Source of the DNA: Piper betle
Lineage: Eukaryota; Streptophyta; Magnoliopsida; Piperales; Piperaceae
DNA length: 64,000 nt
Direction of reading: 5' to 3'
Assembly (NCBI GenBank): GCA_033002965.1
Contig: JAURVB010001786.1
Span: 107,779-171,778, forward strand
Positions 23,612-35,658 of this stretch are shown piece by piece (the stretch's first letter is position 1; each line of letters starts with the position of its first letter). A program made the position numbers and the translations under genes. Below the pieces are notes generated by a model. The model saw only the letters and a program-made list of their open reading frames with translations, ran no database searches and was not told where the DNA came from.

Positions 23612-26600
23612 TATCATTAAATTGGTGTCATAATAAAATAAATAATTAAAATAAAAAAATATTCTTTAACTTATTAACGACATTGGCCAATCAAGTCATT
23701 GATCTGGTCATTCAAAGGTGGCTATAAGGTATGGAAGGCCTCACAAATTTTCTCTTTTTCTAGTATATTTTTAAACTCACTAAAAATGTTTTTCCCACTA
23801 CATCTATTTATCAAAAAATATTTTCCCCTCTTTCACCCCATCCCCTCCCCTTATGCTGCCGATTGGCATGATTGGGCTTTGTGGTTGTGAGTGTGGCAAA
23901 TATACATTTGCCTAGCCCATGGTTAGTACTTTCGATTCTCCACTCTAACTTTAGGCAATTGTGGCGAGTTGTAGAGGATTTTTTATGCTTAATTCTTTGA
24001 AGTGGAACTTGTTGCAAGTAGGCGCAAAAGTTTTAGTTTTTATTTTATTTTTTTGATTTTCTGTTTTGTGTCATAAAAAAAGAATATTGTTTAATATGAT
24101 TGTATAATAAGAGAATTAACATGAACCACTAAAAAAGAAGAGTTTTTATTATAATAACAAATCTGTCTAATAATAAAATTAATAATTAAAATTAAAAAAA
24201 TATTCTTAATTTATTAGTATTATTGACCAATTAGAGCCGTTCAATGTCAAACCGCTCCAACCCACGGGTAATTGGGATCCGATGGCTTTATATTTTTTCC
24301 CTTTATATTTTTAAACTTAGTAAAAAAAATTAGATTTTCTCACCACCGCTCATTTATAAAAAAATATTTTTCCTATTTCACAATATCACAGGCATTAACA
24401 TAAGATCAATATTTTGGCCGCAACTTCTGCCATCGCAATCCCCCTCCGTACCCTCTGCCGCCGCCACTATCATTTGTGGCTTGATTCCGAGTTTTGCAGT
24501 GACAAATGCGGCCCAATAGGCACTTGCCTAGCATGTGTTGGCGGAGTTGATTTTAGTTCTTGTGCTCATTTTAAGCAATAAAAGTTTTTGTTTTTTTCTA
24601 TTTTTGTGTTTTTTATCATAAAAAATATTTTTTAATATGATCATATAATAAGAGAATTAAAATAAACCACTAAAAAGAATATTTTTATTATAATGCTAAA
24701 TTGTCATTAAATTGGTGTTATAATAAAATCAATGATTAAAATTTAAAAAAATATTCTTAACTTATTAACAATATTAACGAATTTATTCTTGATCTAGCCG
24801 TTCAAAAGATTATGTAACTCGTTAAAAAACAGGCATAATAACTACCTTGTTTTTGCATGACAGGTTTATTAATTACTCGTTGAAACTGCTCTAGGTCACA
24901 GGTGGACGGGATCAGATGGTTTAACCGTTTTTCCTTTTTTTTTATAATATGTATTTAAGCTCGATAAAAAAAATTAGACTTTCCCACCACCATATTAATC
25001 AAAAAAAATATTTTCCCCTCTCTCAAAAATCTTTTCCCCTGTTTCAATATTTTGAACCTAAGACTATCCCGACACTGCCGCCATCCCTCTCCGCCGTCCG
25101 CCGCCGCAGCTGCCGCCGTCGCCATTTGTGCCCTGATTCCGCGCGTGGTTGGAGGTAGACTCCTCTGTTGCAAGTAGGTACCAAAAATTTTCGTTTTTTT
25201 AAAATTTTTTGGGTTTGATGTTTCTCTATTTTGTGTGTCTTCTATCTATCCGTCTCTGGGTGATTATGGATGGGTTTATTAAGTCAAAATTATGTATTTT
25301 TTTAGCTCATTGTTTCCATTATTCATTGTAGGAGCTTGTTTTCGTTTGAAGAATTGTGTAATGATATATACGTTATGAAGCATGAAGTTGTTTTTATTGT
25401 CAGTGTATTCGAGCTCTAATGTCCTTTTTTCCATTTTTTTTCTTTAAGAAAGTTATGCTGTATGAACTTGATATTTCAGAATTCCAGCTTGCAGATACCG
25501 AGATTTTTTTTTCACTTGTTGTCATCACTACCGAAAAAATTCACTTCATAGGAACTTATATATCAGTTGATTATTGCTAGTTGATTAGTTTTAAGAGCCT
25601 TTTTTTTTGTGTAATTAGGTATTACTTTTGAAGCATGAAATTTGCATTAACTGTACCAATGTACTTTTTTCTTTTTTTTTGTTAGAATTTTTTGTTGTAT
25701 GCACTTGAGAGGGTTAAATGTCTACTTTGGAATTGCAAAGGGTGGAAGTTGCATTGCTTGCATACGCCAAGATTCTATTTCTTCTACTGGTTGCCTAAAA
25801 CTGATACAAGAAAAGAACTCTCTTCAGAGAAAATTCAACCTCAGCTGTCAAAGACATAGTTTCCGGCCTTTTTGTCACTGCACCGACGTTTCATCTGTTG
25901 GTAGCCATTCAATTCTTCAATCTAGTGCTTTTAACCATTGGTTTAAAAACTGGCAAGAATTAAGGAGGAACAAGCTTACAGCAAGCACTTTTGGTGGGGC
26001 GATTGGGTTTTGGCCGCACCGTAGGGTACAGTTGTGGCATGAGAAGGTTGGATTTATGGCTCCATTTAGTAAAAATGTTGCACTTTGTTGGAGTAATATT
26101 ATGGAGGAGGTGGCATTGGAACGATATAAACTAATAACTGGAAACTTCGTATCTTTTCCAGAATTTCAGCCCTATAACAAGACTAACCCTGAAGAAGACT
26201 GGTTAGCAGCATCTCCTGATGGCCTTGTTGAACACATGGCCTATGGGTTGCCTTTTGGTGGGATTCTTGAAGTAAAGTGCCCTTATTTTGGTGGAGAAGC
26301 AAGAAGAAGTCTACCTTGGAAAAGGGTTCCTATTTATTACATGCCACAAGCTCAAGGGTTGATGGAAATATCAAACAGAAATTGGATGGATTTCTATTGC
26401 TGGACTCGCAATGGATCTAGTTTGTTTAGGATTTATAGGGATCAAGAATATTGGAAGCTTGTCAAGTTGGCATTGTCCGATTTCTGGTGGAAACACGTTC
26501 AGCCTGCAAAGCTCCTTTTGCATGAGAATCCTTTTGTTGATAAGGTAGAAGTCGTTGATTTGTATGTGCCCAAGTGTAGGCATGAGCTGTATGTAGACAT

Positions 26601-28841
26601 TGTGCGAGCAAGTAAAATTTTGGTGGATAACTCAAAGTTATTAGTGCGTGAGATTCATGGGAAATTTCAGGATTGACGATAAAGGCCTGTTCTGGTTAAT
26701 AATTCTGGAGAAAACAGAATGATTTCTCATCACCAGATTGCGCTTGAAGGAAATTGAGATTCTTCTGTGGATTCTTTGTGTCAGATATTGATGATTTTGG
26801 AAGTCTACTTTTGGAAATTTCTTTTTGTATGCAGCATTGTTACATGAAACTTCGCGTATAGTTCAACTGGTATCTGGGAGTATTTATCTTCCTGCAATTA
26901 TTTGGCGAAATTTGCATGTACAAAAGGATTCTGTATTTCAGTTACTAGAAAGTGAAAGTGGCCCTAGTTTTCCAAATTAATTCAGCCGACATTAAATTTA
27001 TGCTTCTTAAGGTATTGGAGCCACTGAAATATTTCTATGGAGGCTGATCAGGTTTTAATTCAAGTAAGATGTGAGAACAGAAAAGCGTCCTCTGGATGGG
27101 CTTCTTATGCATATTCTTTCGTCATAACTGTGTTCGTTATTTTCTGTTTATTGGTATTTCAAAGCTAAAAACCGATGCTGCTTTTGGTCTTGAACTAATT
27201 GACTTCATTGTGAGAGAGTCTGCAGTCTGTATTTAAGAACGTCGTTGTTGCTCTTACTTTGTCTTATTTTTTTCTATTAACATGTTAGCCAGTCTGTATT
27301 TACGGACATTGTTACTGTTCTTGCATCGTCTTGATTTATCTGTTAACATGTTAGCCTTCGGAGTCTGCTTTTTAAAGATGATTTGACACAAAATGCCACT
27401 TATTGTTTTGTTAGCAGATGTCCATTGTTTGGCAGTGGTGAATGTGTAGCAAGCACTCTCAGGTCCCCACTTCGGGCTGCCCTTTTTGTTTCTGATCATG
27501 CTTGCATTTGCTCTTAAATGACTTACCATCTCATTTTTTGCCACTCGTGATTGGAAGGTTGCTTTTACATAACTTGTGATTAACTCCTGCTGTTCCATTT
27601 CTTGGTGACAAATTGGGATGGTAAGGCATTTACATTGATGGGTTCGACCCGCAGTACATGGCTACATCTCAAACAAACATTTCTTCTCCTTTTTTCTTTT
27701 TTTTTTTAAATATAAATAAAACATTTGTTTTTGTATTTAATTTTGACAACAAATTACTGCATTTTGTATTTAAATTTGAAGTTTGTGTTTGTTGTTCCCT
27801 TTTAATTCTCAATCTCGGAAATATGCGACCATGGTTAAGGCAATCAAACCAAATCTCATACGAGCTCCCGGCTGTTCATTCATCAGACCGAGATTTTGTT
27901 CGTTAATAAGTAATAATTTATACAAATGACGATCTTTTTACCAAACCCTTGACGTGTAATTTTCACAAAAATAGTTATGGGCCTTGAACAACCAGACACA
28001 CATCCATTTGGGCCCAGCCCATAAAACAAAGCCCAGCTTCTCGGTTTCTCCTTCCCCAAACGCAGCCACCACCACCCCCAAGGTCGCCACCGGCGAAGAA
28101 GACGACGAATGAGCAATGCCGGCGACCGCCACCGCCATCGGAGCTTTGCTCGGCCTCGGCACCCAAATCTACTCCAACGCCCTTCGCAAGCTCCCCTTGA
28201 TGCGCCGTATGCCTTCTTCCCCCGCCGCCCTTTTTATTTCTGTTTGTTTTTTTGGTGTTGTGGTGATCGGTGTGGATTGTTCTTGTTGAATTGCGAAAAT
28301 GAGTGGTTTTTTTGGGTGATTTGGGGGTTGTAGATCCGTGGGAGCACCTGCTGGGGGTGGGGCTGGGCGCGATCTTCACCAACCAGTTGGTGAAATGGGA
28401 CGCGAAGCTCCAGGAGGACCTCGATAAGATGCTCGAGAAGGCTAATGCTGCTAATGAACGCAGATACTTTGGTTAGATTGTTTACACTGTCAATTTCTTG
28501 TTCAAAGTTTCGATCTTTTACGACATTTTGATTGGTATTGCAACATTATGTTTGCGTAATTTATGCCTCGTCTTCTTGTGCTGTTCAGTTGTATGGCCTT
28601 GTTTAAGTCTTGATCTGAAACGTATATTCTACTACAAGAAGAATTCTTGGATTATTTTCATTTGTTAAACTGTTCTTTTTGCTTGTAATCTAATTTTTTC
28701 TATTGATGGATTGAAGTTTGCTATGATTTCATGTGATGCTTGTCGCATAGATATTGTTGAATCTAATCCTAAAGAATTAGCAGATATTTTATGGTTGTAG
28801 AAGCTCTTTTTTTTTGTTTAATATTTTACCATGTTACGTAT
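23612..28841. repeat. Tandem duplication, right unit
   Basis: The right unit starts at the junction ACGTAT|CATTAAATT with a 3-base overlap (TAT) shared by both ends, and runs to ACGTAT at 28841, after which unique sequence begins. It retains the 0.42-kb stretch (24,545-24,970) and the small-gene start missing from the left unit. Promoter/first-exon blocks recur here, ending at 24012-24018 and 25168-25174. Confidence 0.9.
25699..26676 (+). CDS. YqaJ-type PD-(D/E)XK nuclease-like protein, right copy
   Basis: 325 residues, identical to the left copy except for Arg23. All motif positions are kept: LTASTFG, the Glu of MEEVALERY, SPDG, EVK and PQAQ. It has the same leader intron layout (25174-25685, 512 bases as in the left copy) and the same GC-rich first-exon block just upstream. 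Both copies are open and both have a complete first-exon/promoter block, so both could be expressed. The N-terminal 70 residues carry no domain that I recognise and could include an organelle-targeting region; that is inference. Confidence 0.85.
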   Translation: MHLRGLNVYFGIAKGGSCIACIRQDSISSTGCLKLIQEKNSLQRKFNLSCQRHSFRPFCHCTDVSSVGSHSILQSSAFNHWFKNWQELRRNKLTASTFGGAIGFWPHRRVQLWHEKVGFMAPFSKNVALCWSNIMEEVALERYKLITGNFVSFPEFQPYNKTNPEEDWLAASPDGLVEHMAYGLPFGGILEVKCPYFGGEARRSLPWKRVPIYYMPQAQGLMEISNRNWMDFYCWTRNGSSLFRIYRDQEYWKLVKLALSDFWWKHVQPAKLLLHENPFVDKVEVVDLYVPKCRHELYVDIVRASKILVDNSKLLVREIHGKFQD

Positions 28842-30118
28842 ATTCAAGTAAAAGGGACAGTTTTCTGGTTTGCCCTCAATGCTAGTAGTTGATCTTGGAG
28901 TGTTGTTATTACTACGTAAGAAGATCACCACAGCCATTTCCTTATAAACGACCTTCACCTTCATTAATTACAAAGAATTAGGTGCTGTGATGGCTTGGTT
29001 GAACTCAATACGACCTTGACTTGAACTTAAAATAAGAAGCAAGCACGGGCTTGAGTCTACTTGACCCAAAGCTCAATATTTTTGTAAAGATAATTATATT
29101 TTAGACATTTTTGTTTAATTATTCATTAAAATGTTAGGAGTGACAAAGTTGACTATTTTATTTGATGTGCATTGTTATGACTAATCGTGTTATTGTAATT
29201 TCTAGTTTAAATTTTTTATGTAAATAATACTTAAGGTGAGTACAGTCAATGCAGATTAAGCTGCCTTTAGCTTGATTCCAACTTGAGTCAGTTTGAGTTT
29301 CAAGGAGTCGAATTCAAAGTTAAACAGTTGGGTTCAAGCCATAAAAACTCAGCTCAACTCTTTCGATCTGAGTAGGATGACACCATTTTGAAGTTTTGAG
29401 AATCATCTCATTTCATATTCTCCGTGTCCTATCATAGAATAAGGCTAACTGAAAGAAAAATTTGCTGAGAAGGAAAGATAGAACTGCTGTTTATGTATGG
29501 ACCCTCCTTAAAGTGTGAAATTTAGTGAAAATATTGATTGATGCAGATGGCAAAGCTATTATGGATATATGTTAGAATAAAGAATGAAGTTTGATTGATC
29601 AGAGTTTTATGTAGCTTAAAGCAAGGTATAACGAACTTAGCAGTCTAATTACAGCTGCATCAGGGCAAGTTTGAAGTTATTCCGGAGGGTGGTAGAAAAG
29701 TAGTTGTAAAGTGTCAAAGGGTTCATGAGATTTAATTTTATTTTGTGCTGGAAATGTCATATGGGATGACATTTTGTCAAAGAGAAGGACAGGTAAAAAC
29801 CTTAGGATCAACTCCGTAGAATATAATGACGCATTGTGGAAGAAGAGTTGATGATAGAGGTTTTACCAGCAGTGCGTGTATCAATGACAGAACCACGATT
29901 GATGTTTAAGTTGAATTAATAGAAGAGATGTTGAAGGGGATTTATGCCAAATGATTCTGTCTGCATATTAGGTGCATGTGTGAAATGATTTGTTCACAGT
30001 GATATATCTTATGGCGCTTCATTGTAGTATTAAGTTGCCTTCATGTATTTTTGTGGTTCCCATCTAGATCTACGACTTACTGAGATTTTTTTTTACAGAT
30101 GCTGATGACGAGGACTAG
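28116..30118 (+). CDS. Small conserved plant protein, possibly a mitochondrial complex I accessory subunit
   Basis: Three exons, 28116-28206, 28334-28471 and 30099-30118, with GT-AG junctions and matching phase, give 82 residues. The N-terminal stretch MPATATAIGALLGLGTQ is Ala/Gly-rich and apolar, followed by YSNALRKLPLMRHPWEH, a second apolar stretch GVGLGAIFTNQLVKWD, a charged helix (LQEDLDKMLEKANAANERRYF) and an acidic tail DADDED. I associate this short, strongly conserved plant family with accessory subunits of mitochondrial respiratory complex I, from memory and without certainty. One apolar segment could span the inner membrane. The 1.6-kb intron 2 contains the right-hand duplication border. 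It is the only copy with the start codon and the last exon. Confidence 0.8.
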
Positions 30119-32157
30119 TCAAGAACGTCGAGCATATTGCCATTTCCTCTTTGGACCACCGCAATCTATTTATTGTATCCTGTGTCGTTCCTTTTTGTGG
30201 AATTTTAAACGATGTATGAGTTTGCTTGCTAAATAAGTTAATTTAAGCACAAAATTACAAGAGTTTTGTGCAATAGAAACTGGTGGGTTAGCTTCTTCAA
30301 ACTCGCGTATGCATGAACTTTATATCGCGGACATATTTAGATTAACTGATTTGTCTTCTAAGGTAGGCTTTAAAACGCGTACAGTTTTTTTTTTCTAAAC
30401 TCAGGTACGTATAGATGGTAACTAACTGCTAGGTTTCTGCTCTGCATATAAATTGTACTCGAGCCATGCAGGCCTCTCTGGATATTATTTCTATGCAGTC
30501 GATAAATTTTGATGGCCTCAAGTTTGGCAAAATTCAAGTTTTGGTCTAAAGCTGAATCAATTTCGGGCTAAGTTTGAGCCTAACCTAAAATAGCTCTTGA
30601 CAGTTTTATCAGTACTTGGCGAAAAGAAAGAGAACTGCTACCTAATCTTGCCTGTTTGTGAAAAGGAGTAGAAAGATGATGCCAAGCATTGATTGTATCA
30701 AAACCAAAGCTAACCTTCTTGGCGTAGAACAAGTTCATGGTGCAGAAGAAATACCGTTTGCCGGCCTTTCCTCAAAAACAGGTCAAGACCCATTCTCAAC
30801 ACAGTTTTATTACATTAGTCACAGATTAGAAAAGCTGTAAATTGTGCAACCCAACTTGACCACCGACCTTGTGCTAGTTTTCCTTGTTATAGTTTTCTTT
30901 GATGGTATGAAGGGCACGTACTGGTTTTGTGGGAATCTATTTGTGAACCCTTTTTAGCTCACCTTTACGAGTGGTATTAGAGCGGCTTTGATTCAGTAAC
31001 ACTTGGGGGTTTATCTTGTCATCTTAGTGCCGACATATTAATGTCGACCGAAAGTTGTATTTGAAATGGTACTTGGCTTATATATACTTGTTAATTGTAT
31101 AGATCACCAGTTTTCTGCAGAGATGACGATTGGGTCGGCTTCAAAGTTATTGGCTAACCATGAAATATAAGGCTAGCTGTTTCTTTGTGGCTTCATCTTT
31201 GGCATTTACCCACAATTTTTTTTCTTCTTCCTCTGATATTGATTTGGGGTTAAGATTAGGATTCATATAATTATAAATGACAAAATTTTAGATGAACGTA
31301 TATCTTTAGTGATGCCAACCCCCTTCCTTTTGTAATCCCAAATAACAAAATTAGACTCCTCTTAAGAGCTCCGGATATAAGGGAGAAGAGAATAACTAAA
31401 TGCTTGTGATCTATTTATGAAATGACTTGAACAAAATGGGATCTATCCAAGTTGAAGACTGTTATTAAAGGAGCTGAAAGCATTTTGATGTAATTAATTC
31501 CAAGTTGAAGTTCCCTTCAACATCTGAATAACATGCATAAAATGATCTGTTAATAATACAAATACCATTAATTCGATTATTAATAAGCCAAGGTGTGATT
31601 ATAATTAACTTGTATGGTATTTGATCAATCAAGTTAAGCTTTCATATAGGCACAAGTTCATACGATTCAATCCCTGTTTAAGCAAAGTGCTTGTTATTTT
31701 GCCATACAATATTCATTTCTCTTTAACTGCAGTTTTTACTTCCACTTATAATAAAGAGTTACCAACTTGTGTCTTGAAGCTACCTAAAAGGAAGCACAAT
31801 TGAAGCAAGGAAAGTACTTGGCATGTTCTTCTATGCTTGTTTTTCCACTTCATTGTTTCCAATATCAACAGAAATATTATTTTCAAAGGAGATTTAATTA
31901 GTTTCTGAAGAACTTTACATAACGTGTATGACTTTTATCCATATACATACATCATGAAGCCAAATACAGATCATGATCTAGCTGTTAGCTAGCTAAGATG
32001 TATATATCTCACCATCACCAGTTTTTACCAGCTTGATCTGTGTTTAGCATTTTTCATTGTGTATCTCGTAGAACACCACAAGCACTTGGTGTGAAAACTC
32101 CATTTTATGTTGCTTACCCCCTCTGCTAATTAAATTTCTAGCTATCAACTGACAATT

Positions 32158-32215
<58 letters not shown>

Positions 32216-32440
32216 TCTTCTTCTTCTTTCACCTAATATTATAAACTAGGATAATTCATGTAATCACAATTAGTACAATTTTAGATGGCAGACGCCTTTT
32301 GACAGCAGCCCTCTTTTTGGTCTCAACATGAAACCAATAATGCTCAAACAAAAAATTTTCTTCTTCCACCTTTTCCACTTATTGGGTTTCCTTCACCCAT
32401 TCGCATTGAAAAACTTAATAATTAATTTTTTTAATTTTTT
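30119..32440. other. 3' UTR of the small gene, then AT-rich spacer
   Basis: Probable 3' UTR for the first 100-200 bases. The rest is spacer; short frames (for example around 30,658-30,840) have no recognisable domain. Confidence 0.4.
32161..32215. repeat. (TC)n(TA)n microsatellite
   Basis: About 30 bases of TC repeat pass directly into about 24 bases of TA repeat. Confidence 0.95.
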
Positions 32441-33202
32441 TATTTATTATACTAATAATTGGTGTTTTGTGTAGAAGATATTCTCTCCAACAAGAAAACA
32501 TATAGGAAATCATGAAGGCATGAAGATAATCTAAGAGGTACAAAGTATTCAATGAGAATTTGTAGATTACGAAAAAAGACTTATTGGTGAGGATTCTAAT
32601 ACTCAAGAAGTAGTGTTTGAAGTTAGTTTTTCATTTCCAAAAGGTGTTCTATATCTCTAGTCTATAAATATATATGATTAAACATATGTATTGGGTATGC
32701 TTTCCCTTTGTAGAAGTTCTATAATGTGTTCTCCATTAGGGGAGACATGAGAAGTTGTAGATTTGGACAGGGTCACCATTAGTGGTGCATGTGAGAGAAA
32801 GGAAGAGAATTTGTTCTTTGTAAGGAGAAGATATGACTTCGGGTTCTTCGACAAGATTAACATGGTTAGTTTCTTTCCTTTCTCTACATGTTGTCTATAG
32901 TTTGTAATTGAGAGTTATGTTACTTATTTGGGTAGAGTTTTCTACTTTTATTGGGGTAAAGTTTTCCACACTTAGGTAGAATTTTCTACATGTATTAGGT
33001 GGAGTTTTTCACATGTATTGGGGAGTGGTTTTATTCATTAAGAATTAGTTTTACTCGTCTCATATATTTGGTTGTGGGAAAGTTTTCACTTTAGATTTGT
33101 GTGTCATCTATCTTTTATCCTTTATTGATTTGCCTTGTCAAAACACACATCATGGAGTTTAGGAATTTTGTATGTTAAAATCCCAACAAGTGGCATCAGA
33201 GC
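32440..33202 (+). mobile_element. Copia-type LTR (3' part) with primer-binding site
   Basis: The LTR ends ATCCCAACA at 33188. Two bases later comes TGGCATCAGAGC (33191-33202), one base off the TGGTATCAGAGC primer-binding site complementary to initiator tRNA-Met. A TATA-like TATAAATATATATG near 32,662 fits the LTR promoter. The left LTR edge is not clear; 32,440 is a guess. No gag or pol frame follows, so the element is a remnant. Confidence 0.6.
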
Positions 33203-33499
33203 TTTGGTTCGTGCTTTAGTTCTTTTTTTTGTCTTAGTTTTGGGTAGTAACCTTTTAAGTCAAGATAAAAGATGAGAAATATGTTAGGATGGTCGCCCTT
33301 AAGGGTAAGTCTAATTGACATTACTAGAAAGGTTCATGTATATTTTTTTCAGGATGATTATTAGACGGTGCTAGCAAAGGTGTTTCTTTTATATGAGTAT
33401 GAAAGATGTATTAGAAGTTCCAATCAGGGGAGATAGAAAATATTGCACATGAGTCAGGAGGGGAGATGTGTTAATATATTTCTCTTCATGTGGTGGTGG

Positions 33500-33918
33500 T
33501 CGACAATGGTGCATCAAGTTTGGCAGGCTGACATCACAGTGGCGGATGAGATGGCGCTCACCATCTCCGTCTCCGACTCCTCCTTGATATGGAGGTTCCA
33601 GCTCAATGAGTCCGACATACTAGAGCAGCGGACATAGTTGCTGGAGGCGGAGGTTTGGAACCTGATGTGGAACACGCCCTAAATCCCCTTCCACTTCTAC
33701 TCCCATTGCGGTCCTAATGGTGTCTGCAACCTCAATAGGCTCCTTGAGTGTGAATGCTTGCTTGACACCCAGCCGACTAGGCTCGTGGAGTGGAGCGATG
33801 GCAACTTGTCCACTGGCTGCAAGAGGCCGAGCGGCACCCAATGCGGTGAGGGGGACGGGTTCAGGAGGATGGGGCCGATCAAGTTGCTGGATCTCCCCAA
33901 TAAAACAAGGTCATTCAT
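33500..33918 (+). pseudogene. Fragment of a G-type lectin S-receptor-like kinase gene
   Basis: One reading frame shows the S-locus glycoprotein region and the cysteine-rich part that follows: ISVSDSSLIWRFQLNES, then HCGPNGVCN, CECL, LVEWSDGNLSTGCKR, CGEGDGF and IKLLDLPN. The frame is broken by TAG at 33635-33637 and TAA at 33680-33682. The lectin start, transmembrane segment and kinase are absent. It is GC-richer than its surroundings. It lies about 300 bases after the copia primer-binding site, so it may have been captured by or become fused to the retroelement. Confidence 0.75.
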
Positions 33919-34299
33919 GAATAATAGTTTCTTTATTTTTGGCTATTAACGGCTAATTATATATAACATAGTTTAAAAATAAATGGCATGACTTAATTTG
34001 TTTCAATCCAACTCAAAGTCATTTGCATTTGATTTTTGTATTAATTTTTGTGGATATTTTAATTTATATTCACTCAAATTCTAATTTACTCAATTTTATA
34101 AGTATGGTTAGATAGTGTATTTTAATTTCATCTATTTTTTTTAAGAAAAGGGGCCATGTATTAGATTCACTTTTGAGGTGAGGATCTTATATTAGTCTTT
34201 TAAGTTGGGACCAAGCAACCTCAAAATTAATAGGTATATTGGATTATAATTGTCTAATTGTCTTTATAAAAAGCACGCAATTTAGTGAGCTATGGAGGC

Positions 34300-34830
34300 T
34301 ATAAAACCAGTTACTCGAATCAAAGTTTTACATTAACGAACCAATTGGTTCAACCGCCGATTCAATGCGAGTTAATTTCATACACCGCCTACTGAGTCAA
34401 TGCTAGCTGCGAGTTATGAGCGATGAGATCAAATGTATCTGAGTATACGATGATAACAGTAAAAAAATGATGAGAAATGAGTTATTAGAGTATATGATAA
34501 TATGTAATATTTTTGTATGTATTTGAACCTAAAATTATTTTTAGGCTAAATAACACATTATGGAACAGTTTGGGTAGGTTATTAGTTATTGAACATGTTA
34601 TTGTGATGTTATGACATGTATTATATTTTATAGGGTTTTCCCTATTTTTTTGTTTTTTTTAGGAATTATTACGAGTTAGTATTTTCAACTCAATTTGAAA
34701 TCGAGTCAAGTTTTATTTATAAAACTGCCACCGAACTTCTCCTCAGCCTTTTCTCCCCCAAACCCCGATCACCACCCATTGCCATCCCCGTCCTTGCCGC
34801 CAACGCCGCCCCTGATGGAGTCGAGTAATC
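34300..34830 (+). mobile_element. Truncated LTR related to the solo LTR at 35,659
   Basis: It shares, in order and orientation, the blocks ATCAAAGTTTTACATTAACG, GAGAAATGAGTTATTAGAGT, GGGTAGGTTATTAGTTATTG and CAAGTTTTATTTATAAAAC with 35,670-36,100. It then diverges in a C-rich stretch. Truncated on the right. Confidence 0.6.
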
Positions 34831-35653
34831 GTAAATTGTTTATTATTGAATGCAAATTATATATGTTTTTTCAACTTTTCTATTATTTGCAAAACATGGG
34901 TATATGATCAATATAATTATATTGTATTGCCAACAAAATTAACCACCCACACTTAATTAACATATATATGCTTTGGTGTTTATATTTGTTATTCTTGTGC
35001 ATATTGCGCTTTCAATTTGGGACACTCAAATATAGGTCCATGCATGCATGCACGTAGAGTTTAATTAGGAACTCTCATCAACACCAGAATCATGCATGGC
35101 GTGGAATCAGAAAAATGAGCTGTCATGATCTGAGTTTAAGCTTGCATATTGTTATGGGTTTTCTCCTCTTCCTGATATAAACCGAAAAAGGATCAAATTT
35201 CACCGATGTAATAAAATAGATAGTTCACCACTGTAATAAAATAGATAGTCCGTCCTCTGCGTCGTAGGTTGATTGTCATCTCACCTTAAAACTCTTGAAC
35301 TGGTACACCCGTTGAGTTCTTCACGGCTTTGATGCTTTCATTGATGCGTTGGTACAGAGCTTTTGTAGGTGTCAAAACTCAAGTTGTTGATGGTCACTTC
35401 CTGAATCCATGAAGCTTTTCAACACTTTAGACTGTCAAGACACCTCCCTTGCAATGAATGACCAACGCCCCAAATGTAACAGGTCAGTTTAACGGCCATA
35501 ATGTGAACAACTAAATTTTAGAAGACTGCGTAGAAAACTGATGTTCCCCAATGCATGTCAAGACTTGAAACTGTTGGTACATAATTCCAAGTCAAAGGAA
35601 ATCATAGATGGAGCTCAATATGTATACGTGGAACACGAACTTTTTGAAAGTGG
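34831..35653. other. Spacer between the two LTRs
   Basis: AT-rich. It contains a 24-base direct duplication near 35,200-35,250 built on TGTAATAAAATAGATAGT. No gene seen. Confidence 0.4.
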
Positions 35654-35658
35654 CTTGT

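Larger units (their letters stand above)
18847..23614. repeat. Tandem duplication, left unit
   Basis: The left unit of a direct duplication. It starts at the TATCATTAAATTGG of 18847 and ends at the TAT of 23612-23614, where the right unit's start is joined. It differs from the right unit by a deletion of about 0.42 kb near 19,806, a net 64-bp loss near 22,895, and scattered single bases. Confidence 0.9.
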
